Notes: generated by a model from the letters alone, not told the origin. A DNA stretch of 64,000 nucleotides from Mycobacterium sp. AZCC_0083 (GCF_014202335.1 NZ_JACHGP010000001.1:667804-731803), one strand, 5' to 3'. Shown: positions 37,049 through 47,754, counted from the first letter of the stretch. Numbers and translations: made by a program.

Positions 37049-38464
37049 GTGCAACAGGCTTCAACATCCAGCACACCGCATCTCGGACGTTCACTCGGAC
37101 TGTGGGCGATCGTCGGCCTCGGCCTCGGCTACATGACCCCGATGACCGTGTTCGACACGTTCGGAATCGTGTCGGACGAGACGGATGCAGTCGTCCCGCT
37201 CGCCTACATCGTCGCCCTGATCGCCATGGTGTTCACTGCCATCAGCTACGGCCGAATGACGCGCGTCTTTCCCTCGGCGGGATCGGCCTACACCTACGCC
37301 TCCGAGGTGATCCACCCCAACGTCGGCTTCCTCGTCGGATGGTCGTCGTTGCTCGACTACCTGCTGCTGCCGATGGTCAACGCCGTGATCGGCCGGATCT
37401 ACTTCGAGTCGTTCTTCCCCGACGCTCCGTCGTGGATCTTCGTGATCGTCTACGTCGCGATCGTCACCGCGCTCAACGCCTGGAGCATCAAGGGTACGTC
37501 CAACATCAACGGCGTCCTCGTCGTGTTTCAGATCGTCCTCATCGGCGTGTTCATCGTGCTCACGTACAACTCGATACGGAACGGCCTGGGCCAGGGCACG
37601 ATTTTGACGCTCGAACCGCTGTATCACGCAGGCGTCGACATGAGCGCCGTCATCGCGGGTGCCACCGTGGTGTGCTTCTCGTTCATCGGGTTCGACGCGA
37701 TCACGATGTACAGCGAGGAGGCCAAGACGCCGAGCACGGTGCCGAGGGCCATCGTCTTCGCGTTGCTGATCGGCGGCGCGATCTTCTTCCTCGGGGCATG
37801 GTTCGCCCAGGCTGCCTTCCCCACGCTCGACGGCTTCGAGGTCACCGACGACACGCTGCCCGAGCTCGCGCTGAAGGTGGGCGGCGAGTTCTTCAAGATC
37901 CTGTTCGTGTCGGCCGCCCTGGCCGCCATGTTCGCATCCAGCCTGTCCTCGCACGCGAGCGTCTCTCGCATGATCTACGTGATGGCCCGCAATGGCACGG
38001 GGCGCATCCCGCGCTTCCTGTCCTACATCCACCCGAGATTCCTGACACCGCTGCACGCCGTGCTCATCGTCGGCGCGGTGTCGCTGCTCGCGTTCAAGTT
38101 CACGCTCGAATTCGTCTCGGCGATGATCAACTTCGGCGCCCTCATTGCGTTCACGGTCGTCAACCTGACCGTGCTGCTCTACTACGCCGTCCGGTTGAAG
38201 CAGCGGAACACACCTCGCCAGATCCTCACCAACATCGTGCTGCCGATCATCGGCATGTGCATGACGGCGGTGCTGTGGATCAACCTGCACTTCGACGCCC
38301 TGCTCTACGGCGCGATCTGGTTCGTCGTCGGGCTGATCCTGCTGGTCTACGTCACCCGCGGGTTGCGCAAGCCGCTCACGATGAAGATCGAGGAGGAGAC
38401 GCTCGCCGAAGAAGGCACGCCGATCCCCCACGTCGAGCACGGCAAGGCGGGTGAGTCCAAGTGA
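37049..38464 (+). CDS. APC-family amino acid/polyamine permease
   Basis: Twelve-helix transporter of about 471 residues. Helix 1 carries 'LWAIVGLGLGYMTPMTVFDT', and further hallmarks are 'GRMTRVFPSAGSAYTYASEV' (APC loop), 'VGWSSLLDYLLLPMVNAVIG' and 'CFSFIGFDAITMYSEEAKTP' (helix 6 region with the conserved Glu). The pattern resembles putrescine/amino acid importers of the PuuP type, but the substrate is not certain. GTG at 37049 (GAAAGG upstream) is chosen; an in-frame GTG at 36974 adds an Arg-rich leader. It overlaps the Usp gene by 4 bases. Confidence 0.87.
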   Translation: MQQASTSSTPHLGRSLGLWAIVGLGLGYMTPMTVFDTFGIVSDETDAVVPLAYIVALIAMVFTAISYGRMTRVFPSAGSAYTYASEVIHPNVGFLVGWSSLLDYLLLPMVNAVIGRIYFESFFPDAPSWIFVIVYVAIVTALNAWSIKGTSNINGVLVVFQIVLIGVFIVLTYNSIRNGLGQGTILTLEPLYHAGVDMSAVIAGATVVCFSFIGFDAITMYSEEAKTPSTVPRAIVFALLIGGAIFFLGAWFAQAAFPTLDGFEVTDDTLPELALKVGGEFFKILFVSAALAAMFASSLSSHASVSRMIYVMARNGTGRIPRFLSYIHPRFLTPLHAVLIVGAVSLLAFKFTLEFVSAMINFGALIAFTVVNLTVLLYYAVRLKQRNTPRQILTNIVLPIIGMCMTAVLWINLHFDALLYGAIWFVVGLILLVYVTRGLRKPLTMKIEEETLAEEGTPIPHVEHGKAGESK

Positions 38465-39315
38465 AACTGGTCGTCGGCTATCTCGCGACACCCGGTGGCG
38501 CGGACGCGGTTTCACTCGGCGTTCAGCTCGCCCGCACCCTCGGAGCCGAGCTTGAACTGCGACTGGTCCTGGCTCCCGACGACGTGACCACCCCCCGTGT
38601 CACGTCCGACAAGTTCCACGAGATGCTCGCCGAGCAGAGTTCGGAGTGGCTCGATGAGGCGCTGCAGCTGGTGCCCGACGACGTCACGGCTCGCGGCGGA
38701 GTGCTGGTCGAGGATTCGGTCGCAGGTGCGCTCAGCGAGGAAGCGGTACGGCTCGAGGCCGAGGCTATCGTGGTGGGCGGGTCGGGAGGCGGGTTGATCG
38801 GAAGCCTGTCGCTGGGCTCGCTCGTCGACGATCTGCTGCACTTCGCCCCGGTGCCCGTCGCGGTGGCGCCGCGCGGCACCCGGAACTCCGATGTGGAACG
38901 CATCCGGACCGTCACGTGCGCCATCGGTGACCGCCCCGGCGCGGCTCGCTTGCTCGACACCGCGGTGCGAGCGAGCAAAGCGACTGGCGCGCCGCTACGG
39001 CTGGTGTCGCTCGTCGCGCTCGACAAGCACGGTGAGGCCGGTGTCGCGGCAGCACGCGAACACGCCTACGCCACACTCGAATCCGCGAAGGCAGCACTTC
39101 CCGAGGGTTCTGACGTCGCGGCCGTCGTCGCCGACGGTGCCACGGTTGAGGAGGCCGTGGAAGGGCTCGACTGGGAGGACGGCGATCTCCTGATGCTCGG
39201 CTCCAGCCGGTTGGCACCACCCCGCCGTCTCTTCATCGGTTCCACGGCCGCCAGAATCCTGCGGCATCTGCACGTGCCGATGGTCGTGACTCCAGGTGAG
39301 GAAGAGTCGACGTGA
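38461..39315 (+). CDS. Universal stress protein family (two Usp domains)
   Basis: 284 residues with tandem UspA-like folds. Domain 1 ends with 'IVVGGSGGGLIGSLSLGSLV', the G-rich ATP-binding loop; domain 2 ends with 'LLMLGSSRLAPPRRLFIGST'. Starts with GTG overlapping the permease stop (GTGA), so it is translationally coupled and probably modulates or reports on that transporter, as seen for other transporter-Usp pairs. Confidence 0.88.
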   Translation: MKLVVGYLATPGGADAVSLGVQLARTLGAELELRLVLAPDDVTTPRVTSDKFHEMLAEQSSEWLDEALQLVPDDVTARGGVLVEDSVAGALSEEAVRLEAEAIVVGGSGGGLIGSLSLGSLVDDLLHFAPVPVAVAPRGTRNSDVERIRTVTCAIGDRPGAARLLDTAVRASKATGAPLRLVSLVALDKHGEAGVAAAREHAYATLESAKAALPEGSDVAAVVADGATVEEAVEGLDWEDGDLLMLGSSRLAPPRRLFIGSTAARILRHLHVPMVVTPGEEEST

Positions 39316-39598
39316 GGATGACTGACTCTCTACCCAACGATTCCGCAACTCTAGCGACGGATCTAATCGTGTTCATCACACCCATCTGCTAACCGGTCGA
39401 GCTGGGACGAACTCCCTCGGGCGGCCGTGAACGTCTGTGAGTTGCGGCTCCGGTTGCCCGGCACACCGAAGTACCGCACGATCAGTAGCTGAACAACACC
39501 TGCACAATGCATCGAAGTGCCTGGAGGCAGGATTCGGCAGACCGCCGGCGCCCGATCGCACCAGCGGGTCGAAGCACGCCGCCATCCACGAAGCCAAC

Positions 39599-40117
39599 AT
39601 GCACGTCGAGAACCGGAGCCAACTCGAGTTGAACGCCCGAATCTGTCTGTATCTTTCAGGCACTCCGTTAGCCGCGGCACTCCTATTCGCGCCCAGCGCC
39701 CCGGCTGAGCCCCCATCGACGATTCCCGGAGCGGACTCCGCCATCGCCAAGGCCGAAAGCGTGCTCGGCTCAGACCAGTTCGGTCCGTACGGATGTGAGG
39801 CTTTCGTGGCCTATGCCTACGGCGTACCGCAAGCGAAGTACGGCTGGGACGGCGCATCCGAAACCATGTACCAAACGCTCCTTCGACAAGGTCAGATCCA
39901 CACTGACATGAATCCCCCGCGGGGAGGACTTGTCTTCAGCAAGGGATCCGACGGCCCCCACATTGACATTGCCCGTGGAGACGGGACGTATATCTCCGGC
40001 GGCGTCCAAGGACTCGCACGAGGGTACGGCGACGGGCACAACATCCAGGTTCTGCCCAGCCCAAATGTGGGGCGCAGCTGGACCTACCGCGGCTGGAGTA
40101 TGGGCTACCCGCAATAA
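39599..40117 (+). CDS. Secreted peptidoglycan-hydrolase-like protein
   Basis: 172 residues from the ATG at 39599. A signal peptide ('LSGTPLAAALLFAPSAPAEP') is followed by a domain with 'GPYGCEAFVAYAYGVPQAKY', 'NPPRGGLVFSKGSDGPHIDI' and 'NVGRSWTYRGWS'. The Cys in 'YGCEAFVA' and His in 'GPHIDIA' could be the Cys-His pair of a CHAP/NlpC-like fold, but Asn or Glu ligands are not clear. In many mycobacterial relatives this domain occurs without proven activity. Confidence 0.68.
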   Translation: MHVENRSQLELNARICLYLSGTPLAAALLFAPSAPAEPPSTIPGADSAIAKAESVLGSDQFGPYGCEAFVAYAYGVPQAKYGWDGASETMYQTLLRQGQIHTDMNPPRGGLVFSKGSDGPHIDIARGDGTYISGGVQGLARGYGDGHNIQVLPSPNVGRSWTYRGWSMGYPQ

Positions 40118-40350
40118 CGACGAGCCCTCGCCGAGTCGCGACGCTTACAACTGTTTGCGCTCGACAGGGCGGTGCAGAAGCCTCGAATTGGACCTCCTGG
40201 AGCGCCGGTTCTAGAAGGCTCGTTGGATATCGGTCGGATGAATCTCGGCACGACTTCGAAGGCCTCGGCAACCAGAGGACAATCAAACTCAGACCACGTC
40301 GGGATCTACTGGCATCAGTCAGTTGGACCGATCTCGCGTCTTGAGGCCAC

Positions 40351-43122
40351 ATGAACCTGCCGGCGTTGCGCGGACGCACTGCCGAGGTGAAACGCGCCAT
40401 AACGGTGCTGGATCGCACGGTGGCCTCGGGTCAGGGCGCTCTGCTAGTCGTCGTGGGTGGAGCTGGCATCGGAAAGTCGGCCCTCATGTCCGAGATCTGC
40501 AACCGCGCTGCGCAGCGCGGTTACGGCATCGGTGTCGGCAAGGCGGAAGAGTCCGATCAGATCGCCTCAATGGCGCCGTTGCTGCTGGCGTTGCGATCAG
40601 GCCGCGAACCGTTGTTGTCGCAGCAGGCATTCATGTCTCTGGCGCCGATGGAGCGTCAGCAACTGTGGCAGATCGACCGACTCGTTGACGACCTCGAGAC
40701 CCGCGCCACGACCGGACCGGTGCTGGTGTGCATCGATGACTTCCAGTGGGCGGACGCCTCAACGGCGTTGGCGTTGCGGGTTCTTCCCGGGCGACTCGGC
40801 GGTTCGCCGATCGTCTGGATGATCACCACGCGGCCTGGGGCCCGAGCCGCTGAGGACCTCATCCAGGCAGCCAGTCGCGACGTCACGGTCGACACCATCG
40901 CCTTGACACCACTGAGTGCCGCAGCGATCGCGCAGATCGCACAGGACCATCTCGGCGAACCCGTCGACGACGACGTCATCGCGCTCTTGGGCGGCGCCGA
41001 TGGATTGCCATTCCTCGCCGTAGCCCTGCTGGAAGGCCTTGCAGCACAGCAGCCCACCGAGCGACCGGTCAAGTCCCGGACTGGAGTGGCCGGCGACGAA
41101 CTTCCTGCCGCGCTGGTCATGGGAGTGCGCACGCGGGTGGAGGCCTTGCCGGTGCAGAGTGTGCAACTGGTGCGCGTCGGTGCTGTCCTGGGACGGACGT
41201 TCGCCGTAGCCGATGCAGCTGTGTTGTTGGGTAGCCCGTCGACTGACGTCGCGCTTCCCTGGGTGGAACCGGCGGTGCGGGCGGGCGTGCTCGACGACGA
41301 AGGCGGCCGATTGGCGTTCCGGCACGATCTGCTCCGCCAGGCCGTGTACGCCGACATCCCGGCCTCCCTGCGCCAGTCCATGCACCGCGCCGCCGCCCAA
41401 CAGATGCTGGTAAGCGGTCAGGGCGCGGTGGCCGCTGCCCCGCATGTGCTGCGCTGTGCGATCGTCGGGGACCTGGAAGCCGTCGATCTGCTCCGGCAAG
41501 CCGCCAAGGTCAGCGATGAGGTCACCCCTGACACCGCAGCAGAGCTATCCCAACGTGCATTCGCCCTATTGACACCGTCCGACGCGATCTGGAGTGCCAC
41601 GGGCCTGGAGGCCTTGCGCGCCTTCAACATTGCTGGACGCGGCGGTGAAGCGATGGCGGTCGCCGACACCCTGCTCGCCTCCACCACCTTGGATGAAGAG
41701 ACCTTCGCTCAGATCCAGATCGACGTCGCTCAGGCAATGTGGTCCCGGGGCGAACTGGACCACATGCAAATGCGGGTTGGCACCGCCAGTGCGCTGCGCG
41801 ACTTGACGGCGGGCACCCGCGCTCACCTGCTAGCACTGCGGGCCTTATCGCATTGCCGCGACGTCGACATGGCCGCGGCTATCGCCGACGCCGACGAAGC
41901 GTGGGCCGCCGGTGAGCGCAGCCACAGCGCCGCCGCCCAAGCCACGGCCCTGCAAGCGTTGGGAGAAATCGCCCGCAACGACGGCCGCAACGCCGCAGCA
42001 TTGGGCTTCTTCCGTCGGACCCGGCCCTTGGCGGGCCGGCGATTCCTGCACGACGAAGTGGTCTCCCTGCAACTGCTGGACCGCTTCGACGACAGCGCGG
42101 CGCTGCTTCGGGAAGCCCAGCACCAATCCGACGACGAAGGACACTCCTCCTACCTGCCCGAGACGACGTTCGGGTTGATGTGGCAGGCGTACAGCCTGGC
42201 AATGCTCGAGGAATCCGACACCCACGCACGATCGCTCATCCGCCTCGAAGATGAACTCAACCACTACACCTTCCACAACGAAGCCCGAATGTTCTTGTGC
42301 CGCACCGCTCAACTCCGCGGCGACTACGCCGACGCCCGCGAACAGCTGCGGAAAGCGGCCGCGCACGACGCCAACGACGACGGCCAGCAGCACACCCTGC
42401 TGGTGGTCCTGACCTGGCTCAACCAAGCCGAGGACGACATCGCCGCTGCGCTAGAGGCGGTGCACTCGCTGGTCGAGCGCGCGCATACCGTTCGCCACCG
42501 ATGGGTGTGGCAGCCGGGTTGGCTGATGTCAGCCGTGGATATCGCCAACCAGGCCGGTGAACGAGATTTCGCCCGTGAGATCACCGGCATCGCGTCCACG
42601 TTGTGCGAGCACAACCCGACCGCGTCGAACATTGCGATCGCCGCGTGTGCCACCGGCCTGACCACCGGTGACATCGACGCGCTGGCCGAAGCAGCGTCTC
42701 TATGCCGGCGCAGCCCGCGACCGGTCCTGCGCGCCCAGATCACCATGATCTTCGGTCAAGCGCTCCTTGCTGCCGGCCGCACCGCCGAAGGCGTCGAGCA
42801 CCTCGACCGCGCCTGGGATGGCTACAACGCGGTCGGCGCAACCGGCGACGCCGTCAAAGTGCAGCACATGATGCAGGCAGCCGGGGTGCGGCGCAGGCGC
42901 TGGAAAGCGGCCGATCCCCGTCCCGCTGTCGGGTGGGAATCCCTGACCAGCGGCGAGCAACGGGTCGCTCGCTTGATAGCCGAGGGCCATACCAACAAGT
43001 CGGCCGCCGAGATCCTGGTGCTGTCCCCCAACACCATCGCCACCCATCTGCGATCGGCATTCCTCAAGTTGGGCGTGAAGTCCCGCGTGCAACTGGCATT
43101 GGCCGTCGCCGAAGTGTCCTGA
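40351..43122 (+). CDS. Large ATPase-LuxR transcriptional regulator (LAL/MalT type)
   Basis: 923 residues. AAA/STAND ATPase module at the N-terminus: Walker A 'GGAGIGKS' (36-43), Walker B 'VLVCIDDFQWAD' (about 125-136). A long helical TPR-like sensor region follows, then a C-terminal LuxR helix-turn-helix ('LTSGEQRVARLIAEGHTNKS' ... 'LSPNTIATHLRSAFLKLGVK'). Such regulators activate nearby operons after ligand binding. It stands directly upstream of a same-strand run of five hydrolase and related genes (43428-48132), which I infer to be its target. Confidence 0.92.
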   Translation: MNLPALRGRTAEVKRAITVLDRTVASGQGALLVVVGGAGIGKSALMSEICNRAAQRGYGIGVGKAEESDQIASMAPLLLALRSGREPLLSQQAFMSLAPMERQQLWQIDRLVDDLETRATTGPVLVCIDDFQWADASTALALRVLPGRLGGSPIVWMITTRPGARAAEDLIQAASRDVTVDTIALTPLSAAAIAQIAQDHLGEPVDDDVIALLGGADGLPFLAVALLEGLAAQQPTERPVKSRTGVAGDELPAALVMGVRTRVEALPVQSVQLVRVGAVLGRTFAVADAAVLLGSPSTDVALPWVEPAVRAGVLDDEGGRLAFRHDLLRQAVYADIPASLRQSMHRAAAQQMLVSGQGAVAAAPHVLRCAIVGDLEAVDLLRQAAKVSDEVTPDTAAELSQRAFALLTPSDAIWSATGLEALRAFNIAGRGGEAMAVADTLLASTTLDEETFAQIQIDVAQAMWSRGELDHMQMRVGTASALRDLTAGTRAHLLALRALSHCRDVDMAAAIADADEAWAAGERSHSAAAQATALQALGEIARNDGRNAAALGFFRRTRPLAGRRFLHDEVVSLQLLDRFDDSAALLREAQHQSDDEGHSSYLPETTFGLMWQAYSLAMLEESDTHARSLIRLEDELNHYTFHNEARMFLCRTAQLRGDYADAREQLRKAAAHDANDDGQQHTLLVVLTWLNQAEDDIAAALEAVHSLVERAHTVRHRWVWQPGWLMSAVDIANQAGERDFAREITGIASTLCEHNPTASNIAIAACATGLTTGDIDALAEAASLCRRSPRPVLRAQITMIFGQALLAAGRTAEGVEHLDRAWDGYNAVGATGDAVKVQHMMQAAGVRRRRWKAADPRPAVGWESLTSGEQRVARLIAEGHTNKSAAEILVLSPNTIATHLRSAFLKLGVKSRVQLALAVAEVS

Positions 43123-43427
43123 ACCGTCTTCGACGGCGCGCCCGGGTCCGCGCAATGCACAATTCCTCACTCAAATTGATGAGATCCGGTTCCTCGGAGA
43201 TGAGAAGCGCCGTTTTCCCTGGGGAACGGCGTGTTCCGGGGCTACGGTTCGAACAGACTGATTTTCGAACGCTTTTCGGCTCATTGTTGCGGCAGCTCCA
43301 GACATCACCGGCATCCGCTTCACCCTTCAAGAACGCGCCACCCGGCAGGCCCCAAGCCTGTGCCTCTACACGCGCGCTTCGTCCCGCTAGCCGCACCGGA
43401 TTTCTCCTGCGGAGTCAGGCCACCCCG
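43123..43427 (+). other. 305-base leader between the LuxR gene and the hydrolase run
   Basis: No gene. Contains a GCCGTTTTCCC / GGGGAACGGC imperfect hairpin near 43209-43230 and several T-rich patches, so it is the probable promoter region for the downstream genes. Confidence 0.4.
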
Positions 43428-44417
43428 ATGGATGTCAATTCGTTTGACCACAACCACGTTGACGCCAACGGCATATCAATCCACACCGTATCGGTGGGCG
43501 AGGGTCCGCTGGTCGTGTTCTGTCACGGCTTCCCCGAGTCCTGGTACTCCTGGCGCCACCAGTTGCCCGCCGTCGCGGCGGCCGGCTTCCGCGCTGTCGC
43601 GATGGACATGCGTGGCTACGGCGAGACCACCGCACCGGCGTCCACCGATGCATACACCTTGAGCCACATGGTGGGCGACGTCGTCGCACTGGTCGCTGCC
43701 CTCGACGAGGAGCAGGCCGTCGTCGTCGGTCACGACTGGGGCGCCCCCATCGCCTGGTACAGCGCGCTCATGCGACCCGATGTCTTCCGGGGCGTCGTCG
43801 GGATGAGCGTGCCCTACACCGCGCCCATCGCGATGCCGAGTGGAATGACCATGACCGATTTGATGCGGAAAGCAGCTGGGCCGGGTCGGGAGTACTACCG
43901 CCTCTTCTTTCAGGAACCCGGTGTCGCCGAGGCCAATTTGGAAGCCGACATCGACCGCACCGTGCGCGGTTTCCTGTACAGCATCAGCGGGAACGTCGTG
44001 ACCGACGGTGTCTTCGAGCGCGGCTGGGACGGACACTTCCCGATGGGCCAAGACTTCATGCAGCAGCTCGTCGTGCCCGAGGTGCTACCTCCGTGGTTGA
44101 CCGAGGAGGACGTCAAGTTCTACGCGGCCGAACTGGCCCGGTCCGGCTTCCACGGTGGGCTGAGTTGGTACCGCAACATCAACGCCCAACCGGCGATTCT
44201 GAGTCCGTTCGTCGGGACCACGATCACCGCGCCGTCGATGTACGTCTCGGGAGAGAACGATCTCATCGCCGCGAATCCTGCTGCGATGGAAAAGTTTCCG
44301 ACCTCGTTGCCAGGACTGCGTGGTGTGCACGTGTTGCCCGACGCGGGTCACTGGATACAGCAGGAACGCCCTTTGGAGGTCAACGACGTCCTCGTCGCCT
44401 TTCTGACTTCCCTCTGA
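43428..44417 (+). CDS. Alpha/beta hydrolase, epoxide hydrolase-like
   Basis: 329 residues. 'VFCHGFPESWYSWRHQLPAV' holds the HGFPE oxyanion motif of epoxide hydrolases, 'VVGHDWGAPIAWYSALMRPD' has the nucleophile Asp in the GHDWG elbow, and the catalytic His is in 'LPDAGHWIQQERP'. The cap domain between them supplies tyrosines for epoxide activation. ATG at 43428 is chosen; the longer open frame upstream overlaps the LuxR gene. Natural substrate unknown. Confidence 0.9.
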   Translation: MDVNSFDHNHVDANGISIHTVSVGEGPLVVFCHGFPESWYSWRHQLPAVAAAGFRAVAMDMRGYGETTAPASTDAYTLSHMVGDVVALVAALDEEQAVVVGHDWGAPIAWYSALMRPDVFRGVVGMSVPYTAPIAMPSGMTMTDLMRKAAGPGREYYRLFFQEPGVAEANLEADIDRTVRGFLYSISGNVVTDGVFERGWDGHFPMGQDFMQQLVVPEVLPPWLTEEDVKFYAAELARSGFHGGLSWYRNINAQPAILSPFVGTTITAPSMYVSGENDLIAANPAAMEKFPTSLPGLRGVHVLPDAGHWIQQERPLEVNDVLVAFLTSL

Positions 44418-44492
44418 ATCGCAGATGACAGCGAGCTAGACAGTCCCACTATCGGATTCAACCCATCACCGCATTGACCCAAGGAGCCCGAC

Positions 44493-45299
44493 ATGACCTC
44501 ACCGACCAAGACAAACCCCGTCATCTTCATCCACGGACTGTGGATCCACTCCAGCGCCTGGCAGCCGTGGCTGGAACTCTTCGAGAGTTGCGGATACTCC
44601 GTGTCAGCACCGGGTTGGCCCGGTGACTCACCGACCGTCGCCGAGACGCGGAAGAACCCCGATGGGCTCAACGACATGGGCATCGCCGAGATGGTCGATC
44701 ACTACACCCAGATCATCGGGAGACCTGAGGTCAAACCCGTTGCCATCGGCCATTCGTTTGGCGGTCTGATCGCCCAGGAATTGCTCGCCACCGGCGTCGT
44801 CGCCGCAGCCGTCGCCATCGACCCAGCACCCATCAAGGGTGTCAAGGCCCTGCCGTATGCGCAGCTCAAGTCGGCGTTCCCAGTACTCGGAAACCCGGGC
44901 AACCTGCACAAGACCGTGTCGCTAACGGCCAAGCAATTCCACTACGCGTTCGGCAACACGTTGTCCGAAGAGGAATCCGATGCGCTGCACGACCGGTGGA
45001 CCATTCCCGGTGCCGGGCGCCCGTTGTTCCAGGATGCCAGCGCGAACTTCTTCCCGAACTCACCAGCCAAGGTCGACACCCACCTGGCCGACCGGGGACC
45101 GCTGCTACTGACCTCGGGCACCGAGGATCACGTCGTCCCGCTCAAAGTCACCAAAGAAGTGTTCGGCAAGTACGCCAAGAGCGCCGCCGACACCGAGTTC
45201 CACGTCTTCGAGGACAAAGGCCACTCCCTGACCATCGACGCCGGCTGGAAGGACGTCGCCGACGTCGCCCTGAACTGGTTGGCCACCAAGGGTTTCTAA
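44493..45299 (+). CDS. Alpha/beta hydrolase
   Basis: 268 residues. 'VIFIHGLWIHSSAWQPWLEL' is the oxyanion strand, 'AIGHSFGGLIAQELLATGVV' contains the serine nucleophile (GHSFGG), and 'SGTEDHVVPL' plus 'FEDKGHSLTID' supply the acid and His. AAGGAG precedes the ATG by 7 bases. It sits between the epoxide hydrolase-like and amidase genes, 75 and 62 bases apart, so probably the same transcript. Esterase-type activity is likely; the substrate is unknown. Confidence 0.88.
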   Translation: MTSPTKTNPVIFIHGLWIHSSAWQPWLELFESCGYSVSAPGWPGDSPTVAETRKNPDGLNDMGIAEMVDHYTQIIGRPEVKPVAIGHSFGGLIAQELLATGVVAAAVAIDPAPIKGVKALPYAQLKSAFPVLGNPGNLHKTVSLTAKQFHYAFGNTLSEEESDALHDRWTIPGAGRPLFQDASANFFPNSPAKVDTHLADRGPLLLTSGTEDHVVPLKVTKEVFGKYAKSAADTEFHVFEDKGHSLTIDAGWKDVADVALNWLATKGF

Positions 45300-45361
45300 C
45301 CCTTCGAACACCGCTGCGCCCCGGACACGGGTCGAGCCTCCTCCCACTCGTTAGGACCATC

Positions 45362-46816
45362 ATGACCACTACCTTGACCACCAATTCGGTCGCCCACCAG
45401 GATTCAGGACCGCTGCACTATCAGGATGCGACCACCCTGGCAGCGCTGATCGCCAGCAAGCAGGTCACCTCCCGCGAAGTCGTCCAAGCCCACCTGGACC
45501 GCATCGCCGAGGTCAATCCGAAGATCAACGCCATCGTGACCCTGCTTGCCGAGGACGCGTTACGCGGCGCCGACGCCGCGGACAAGGCCGTCGCCGGGGG
45601 CACGGAACTCGGTCCCCTGCACGGAGTTCCGTTCAGTATCAAGGACTCCCTCGACACCGCCGGCATCGCCACCCAGCGCGGCACCAAACTGTTCGCCGGC
45701 TTCATCCCCGACGCCGACGCGACCACTGTGGCCCGATTCAAGGCGGCTGGCGGCATCCCCATCGCCAAGACCAACCTGCCCGAATTCTCCGGCTGGACCG
45801 AAACCGACAACCTCGTCACCGGCCGCACCAACAACCCGTGGAACCTTGACCGGACCCCTGGCGGATCCTCGGGCGGGGAGTCCGCAGCGATCGCGGCCGG
45901 CATGTCCCCGATCGGCATCGGCAGCGACGTCGCGATCTCCGTACGCGGGCCGGCGGCGTTCACTGGCATCGCCGCCCTGAAGGCTTCCCACGGCCGCATC
46001 CCCTACACCGGGCACTTCCCAAGGGTGACCTCAGCGTGGTGGCACGTCGGGCCGATGGCCCGCACTGTGCGCGACGTCGCGTTGGGCTACGACATCCTCA
46101 GCGGGCCAGACGGCATCGACGGCTATGCCATCCACGGCAAGGACATCGACTCAGCCGCCACACGAATCGCGGGTCAGACCATCCGCGTCGGATGGGTATC
46201 CGACGATGCGTTCGCCCCGGTGGATCCCGAGATCACCGCTGCCGTCACCGACGCTGCCGCGCACCTGGCCGAACTTGGCTGCAACGTCGAACAAGTCGCC
46301 GTGCCGTTTCTCAAGGAGGCCGACGGCCTCAACACATTGCAAACGTTCGTCTACGGCGAATTAGCGCCGTACATCAAGGAATTAGCGGCTGGTCGCGAAG
46401 GCGAACTGTTCCCGACCGGAGCTGCCATTCTGGCAATGGCGGACCCGACCTTCACCCAAATGTTGGAGGCACGCGCGAAGACGGAAGCTCTGCGGTCAGC
46501 CTTCGCCGGCTACTTCCAGGACTACGACGTGCTGCTGTGCCCGGTCACCCCGGTCAGTGCCACACCACACGGTGCGCTCGAACTCTTCGTAAACGGAGTC
46601 ACCGTCTCGTGGACCCACGTCATGGACGCCACCTCACCGTTCAACCTGACCGGGCTGCCCGCACTGTCGGTCCCCTACGCGTTGAGCTCCGAACAACTGC
46701 CCATCGGCATCCAACTCGTCTCGAAATGGTTCAACGAGGCCACCATCCTGCGGCTCGGAGCTCTGCTCGAGCGCAAAGGCGGCCTGGGCGACCGACGCCC
46801 ACCCATCGGCGTTTGA
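45362..46816 (+). CDS. Amidase (amidase-signature family)
   Basis: 484 residues from the ATG at 45362. The Ser-cisSer-Lys triad can be placed: Lys in '[14 protein letters not shown]', the cis-Ser in '[15 protein letters not shown]', and the nucleophile Ser in '[20 protein letters not shown]'. The usual Gly-Gly before the nucleophile (GGS) is replaced by Ala-Ile (AIS), which may alter the oxyanion hole or substrate range. Hydrolyses an amide to acid and ammonia. Within the hydrolase run; an amide product of nitrile hydratase is a conceivable substrate, but that is speculation. Confidence 0.9.
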   Translation: MTTTLTTNSVAHQDSGPLHYQDATTLAALIASKQVTSREVVQAHLDRIAEVNPKINAIVTLLAEDALRGADAADKAVAGGTELGPLHGVPFSIKDSLDTAGIATQRGTKLFAGFIPDADATTVARFKAAGGIPIAKTNLPEFSGWTETDNLVTGRTNNPWNLDRTPGGSSGGESAAIAAGMSPIGIGSDVAISVRGPAAFTGIAALKASHGRIPYTGHFPRVTSAWWHVGPMARTVRDVALGYDILSGPDGIDGYAIHGKDIDSAATRIAGQTIRVGWVSDDAFAPVDPEITAAVTDAAAHLAELGCNVEQVAVPFLKEADGLNTLQTFVYGELAPYIKELAAGREGELFPTGAAILAMADPTFTQMLEARAKTEALRSAFAGYFQDYDVLLCPVTPVSATPHGALELFVNGVTVSWTHVMDATSPFNLTGLPALSVPYALSSEQLPIGIQLVSKWFNEATILRLGALLERKGGLGDRRPPIGV

Positions 46817-46878
46817 GCACCTCGCAAACCACTCTTCCTCAACGGCTTTCACGTCCGACCACACAGGAGAATCCCCAC

Positions 46879-47697
46879 ATGAGCATGTTCACCACCAAGG
46901 ACGGCACCGACATCTATGTCAAGGATTGGGGCAATGGGCAGCCAATCGTCTTCAACCACGCCTACTCATTGAACTCCGACACCTTCGAAGACCAGATGTT
47001 CTTCTTCGCCAACCACGGATACCGCTGCGTGGCACACGACCGCCGTGGCCACGGGCGCTCCAGTCAACCGTGGGACGGCAACGACGTCGACACCTACGTC
47101 GAGGACCTCGCCGAACTGATGGAAGCCCTAGATCTGACCAACGCCATCCTGGTCGGCCACTCCACGGGCGGGGGCGTCATCGCCCGCTACATCGGCCGCC
47201 ACGGCAGTCGACGAATCGCCAAGGCCGTCTTCATCGGTGCGACCGTCCCCGTGGTCATGCAAACCCCGGCACACCCCGCTGGTGTCCCCACCGAGTTCTT
47301 CGACGACATGCGCGCCGCAGTCCTGGCCGACCGCACCGAATACTTCCGCGACATGGTCACGTTGCACTTCGGTGCCAATCGTCCTGATGTCAAGATCCCC
47401 CAAGCCCAGCTCGACGCGTGCTGGCTGCAGACCATGTTGACCGGATTCCCGGCCTCCTACCTGGGTATCGCCGCGTTCGCCGAAACCGACGTCACCAACG
47501 ACTTAAACAAGATCGACGTCCCCACCCTGATCCTGCACGGAGACGACGACCAGATTGCCCCGGTGGGCAACGCCACCCTGGCCGCGGCCCTCGTACCCGA
47601 CGCCATTCTCAAGATCTACCCCGGAGCACCACACGCCATGACCACCACGCACAAGGACCAGGTAAACCAGGACCTGCTCGACTTCGTCACCGCATAG
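46879..47697 (+). CDS. Alpha/beta hydrolase, non-heme haloperoxidase / esterase-like
   Basis: 272 residues. The start '[20 protein letters not shown]', '[20 protein letters not shown]' and '[19 protein letters not shown]' (Ser nucleophile) match cofactor-free haloperoxidase-type esterases; Asp in 'HGDDDQIAP' and His in 'PGAPHAMT' complete the triad. AGGAGA precedes the ATG. The normally conserved HGWPL segment reads 'NHAYSLNSD', so the oxyanion loop differs. Last alpha/beta hydrolase of the run. Confidence 0.88.
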   Translation: MSMFTTKDGTDIYVKDWGNGQPIVFNHAYSLNSDTFEDQMFFFANHGYRCVAHDRRGHGRSSQPWDGNDVDTYVEDLAELMEALDLTNAILVGHSTGGGVIARYIGRHGSRRIAKAVFIGATVPVVMQTPAHPAGVPTEFFDDMRAAVLADRTEYFRDMVTLHFGANRPDVKIPQAQLDACWLQTMLTGFPASYLGIAAFAETDVTNDLNKIDVPTLILHGDDDQIAPVGNATLAAALVPDAILKIYPGAPHAMTTTHKDQVNQDLLDFVTA

Positions 47698-47754
47698 CGG
47701 CCGTTCACGGAAACGATGCCGAAGTGCCGGAAACCTGTCGGGCGGGAGCTGCTT

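Noticed and set aside
37091..38515. 474-codon minus-strand frame over the permease
   Set aside because: His/Asp/Arg-rich shadow of a membrane protein; no recognisable domain.
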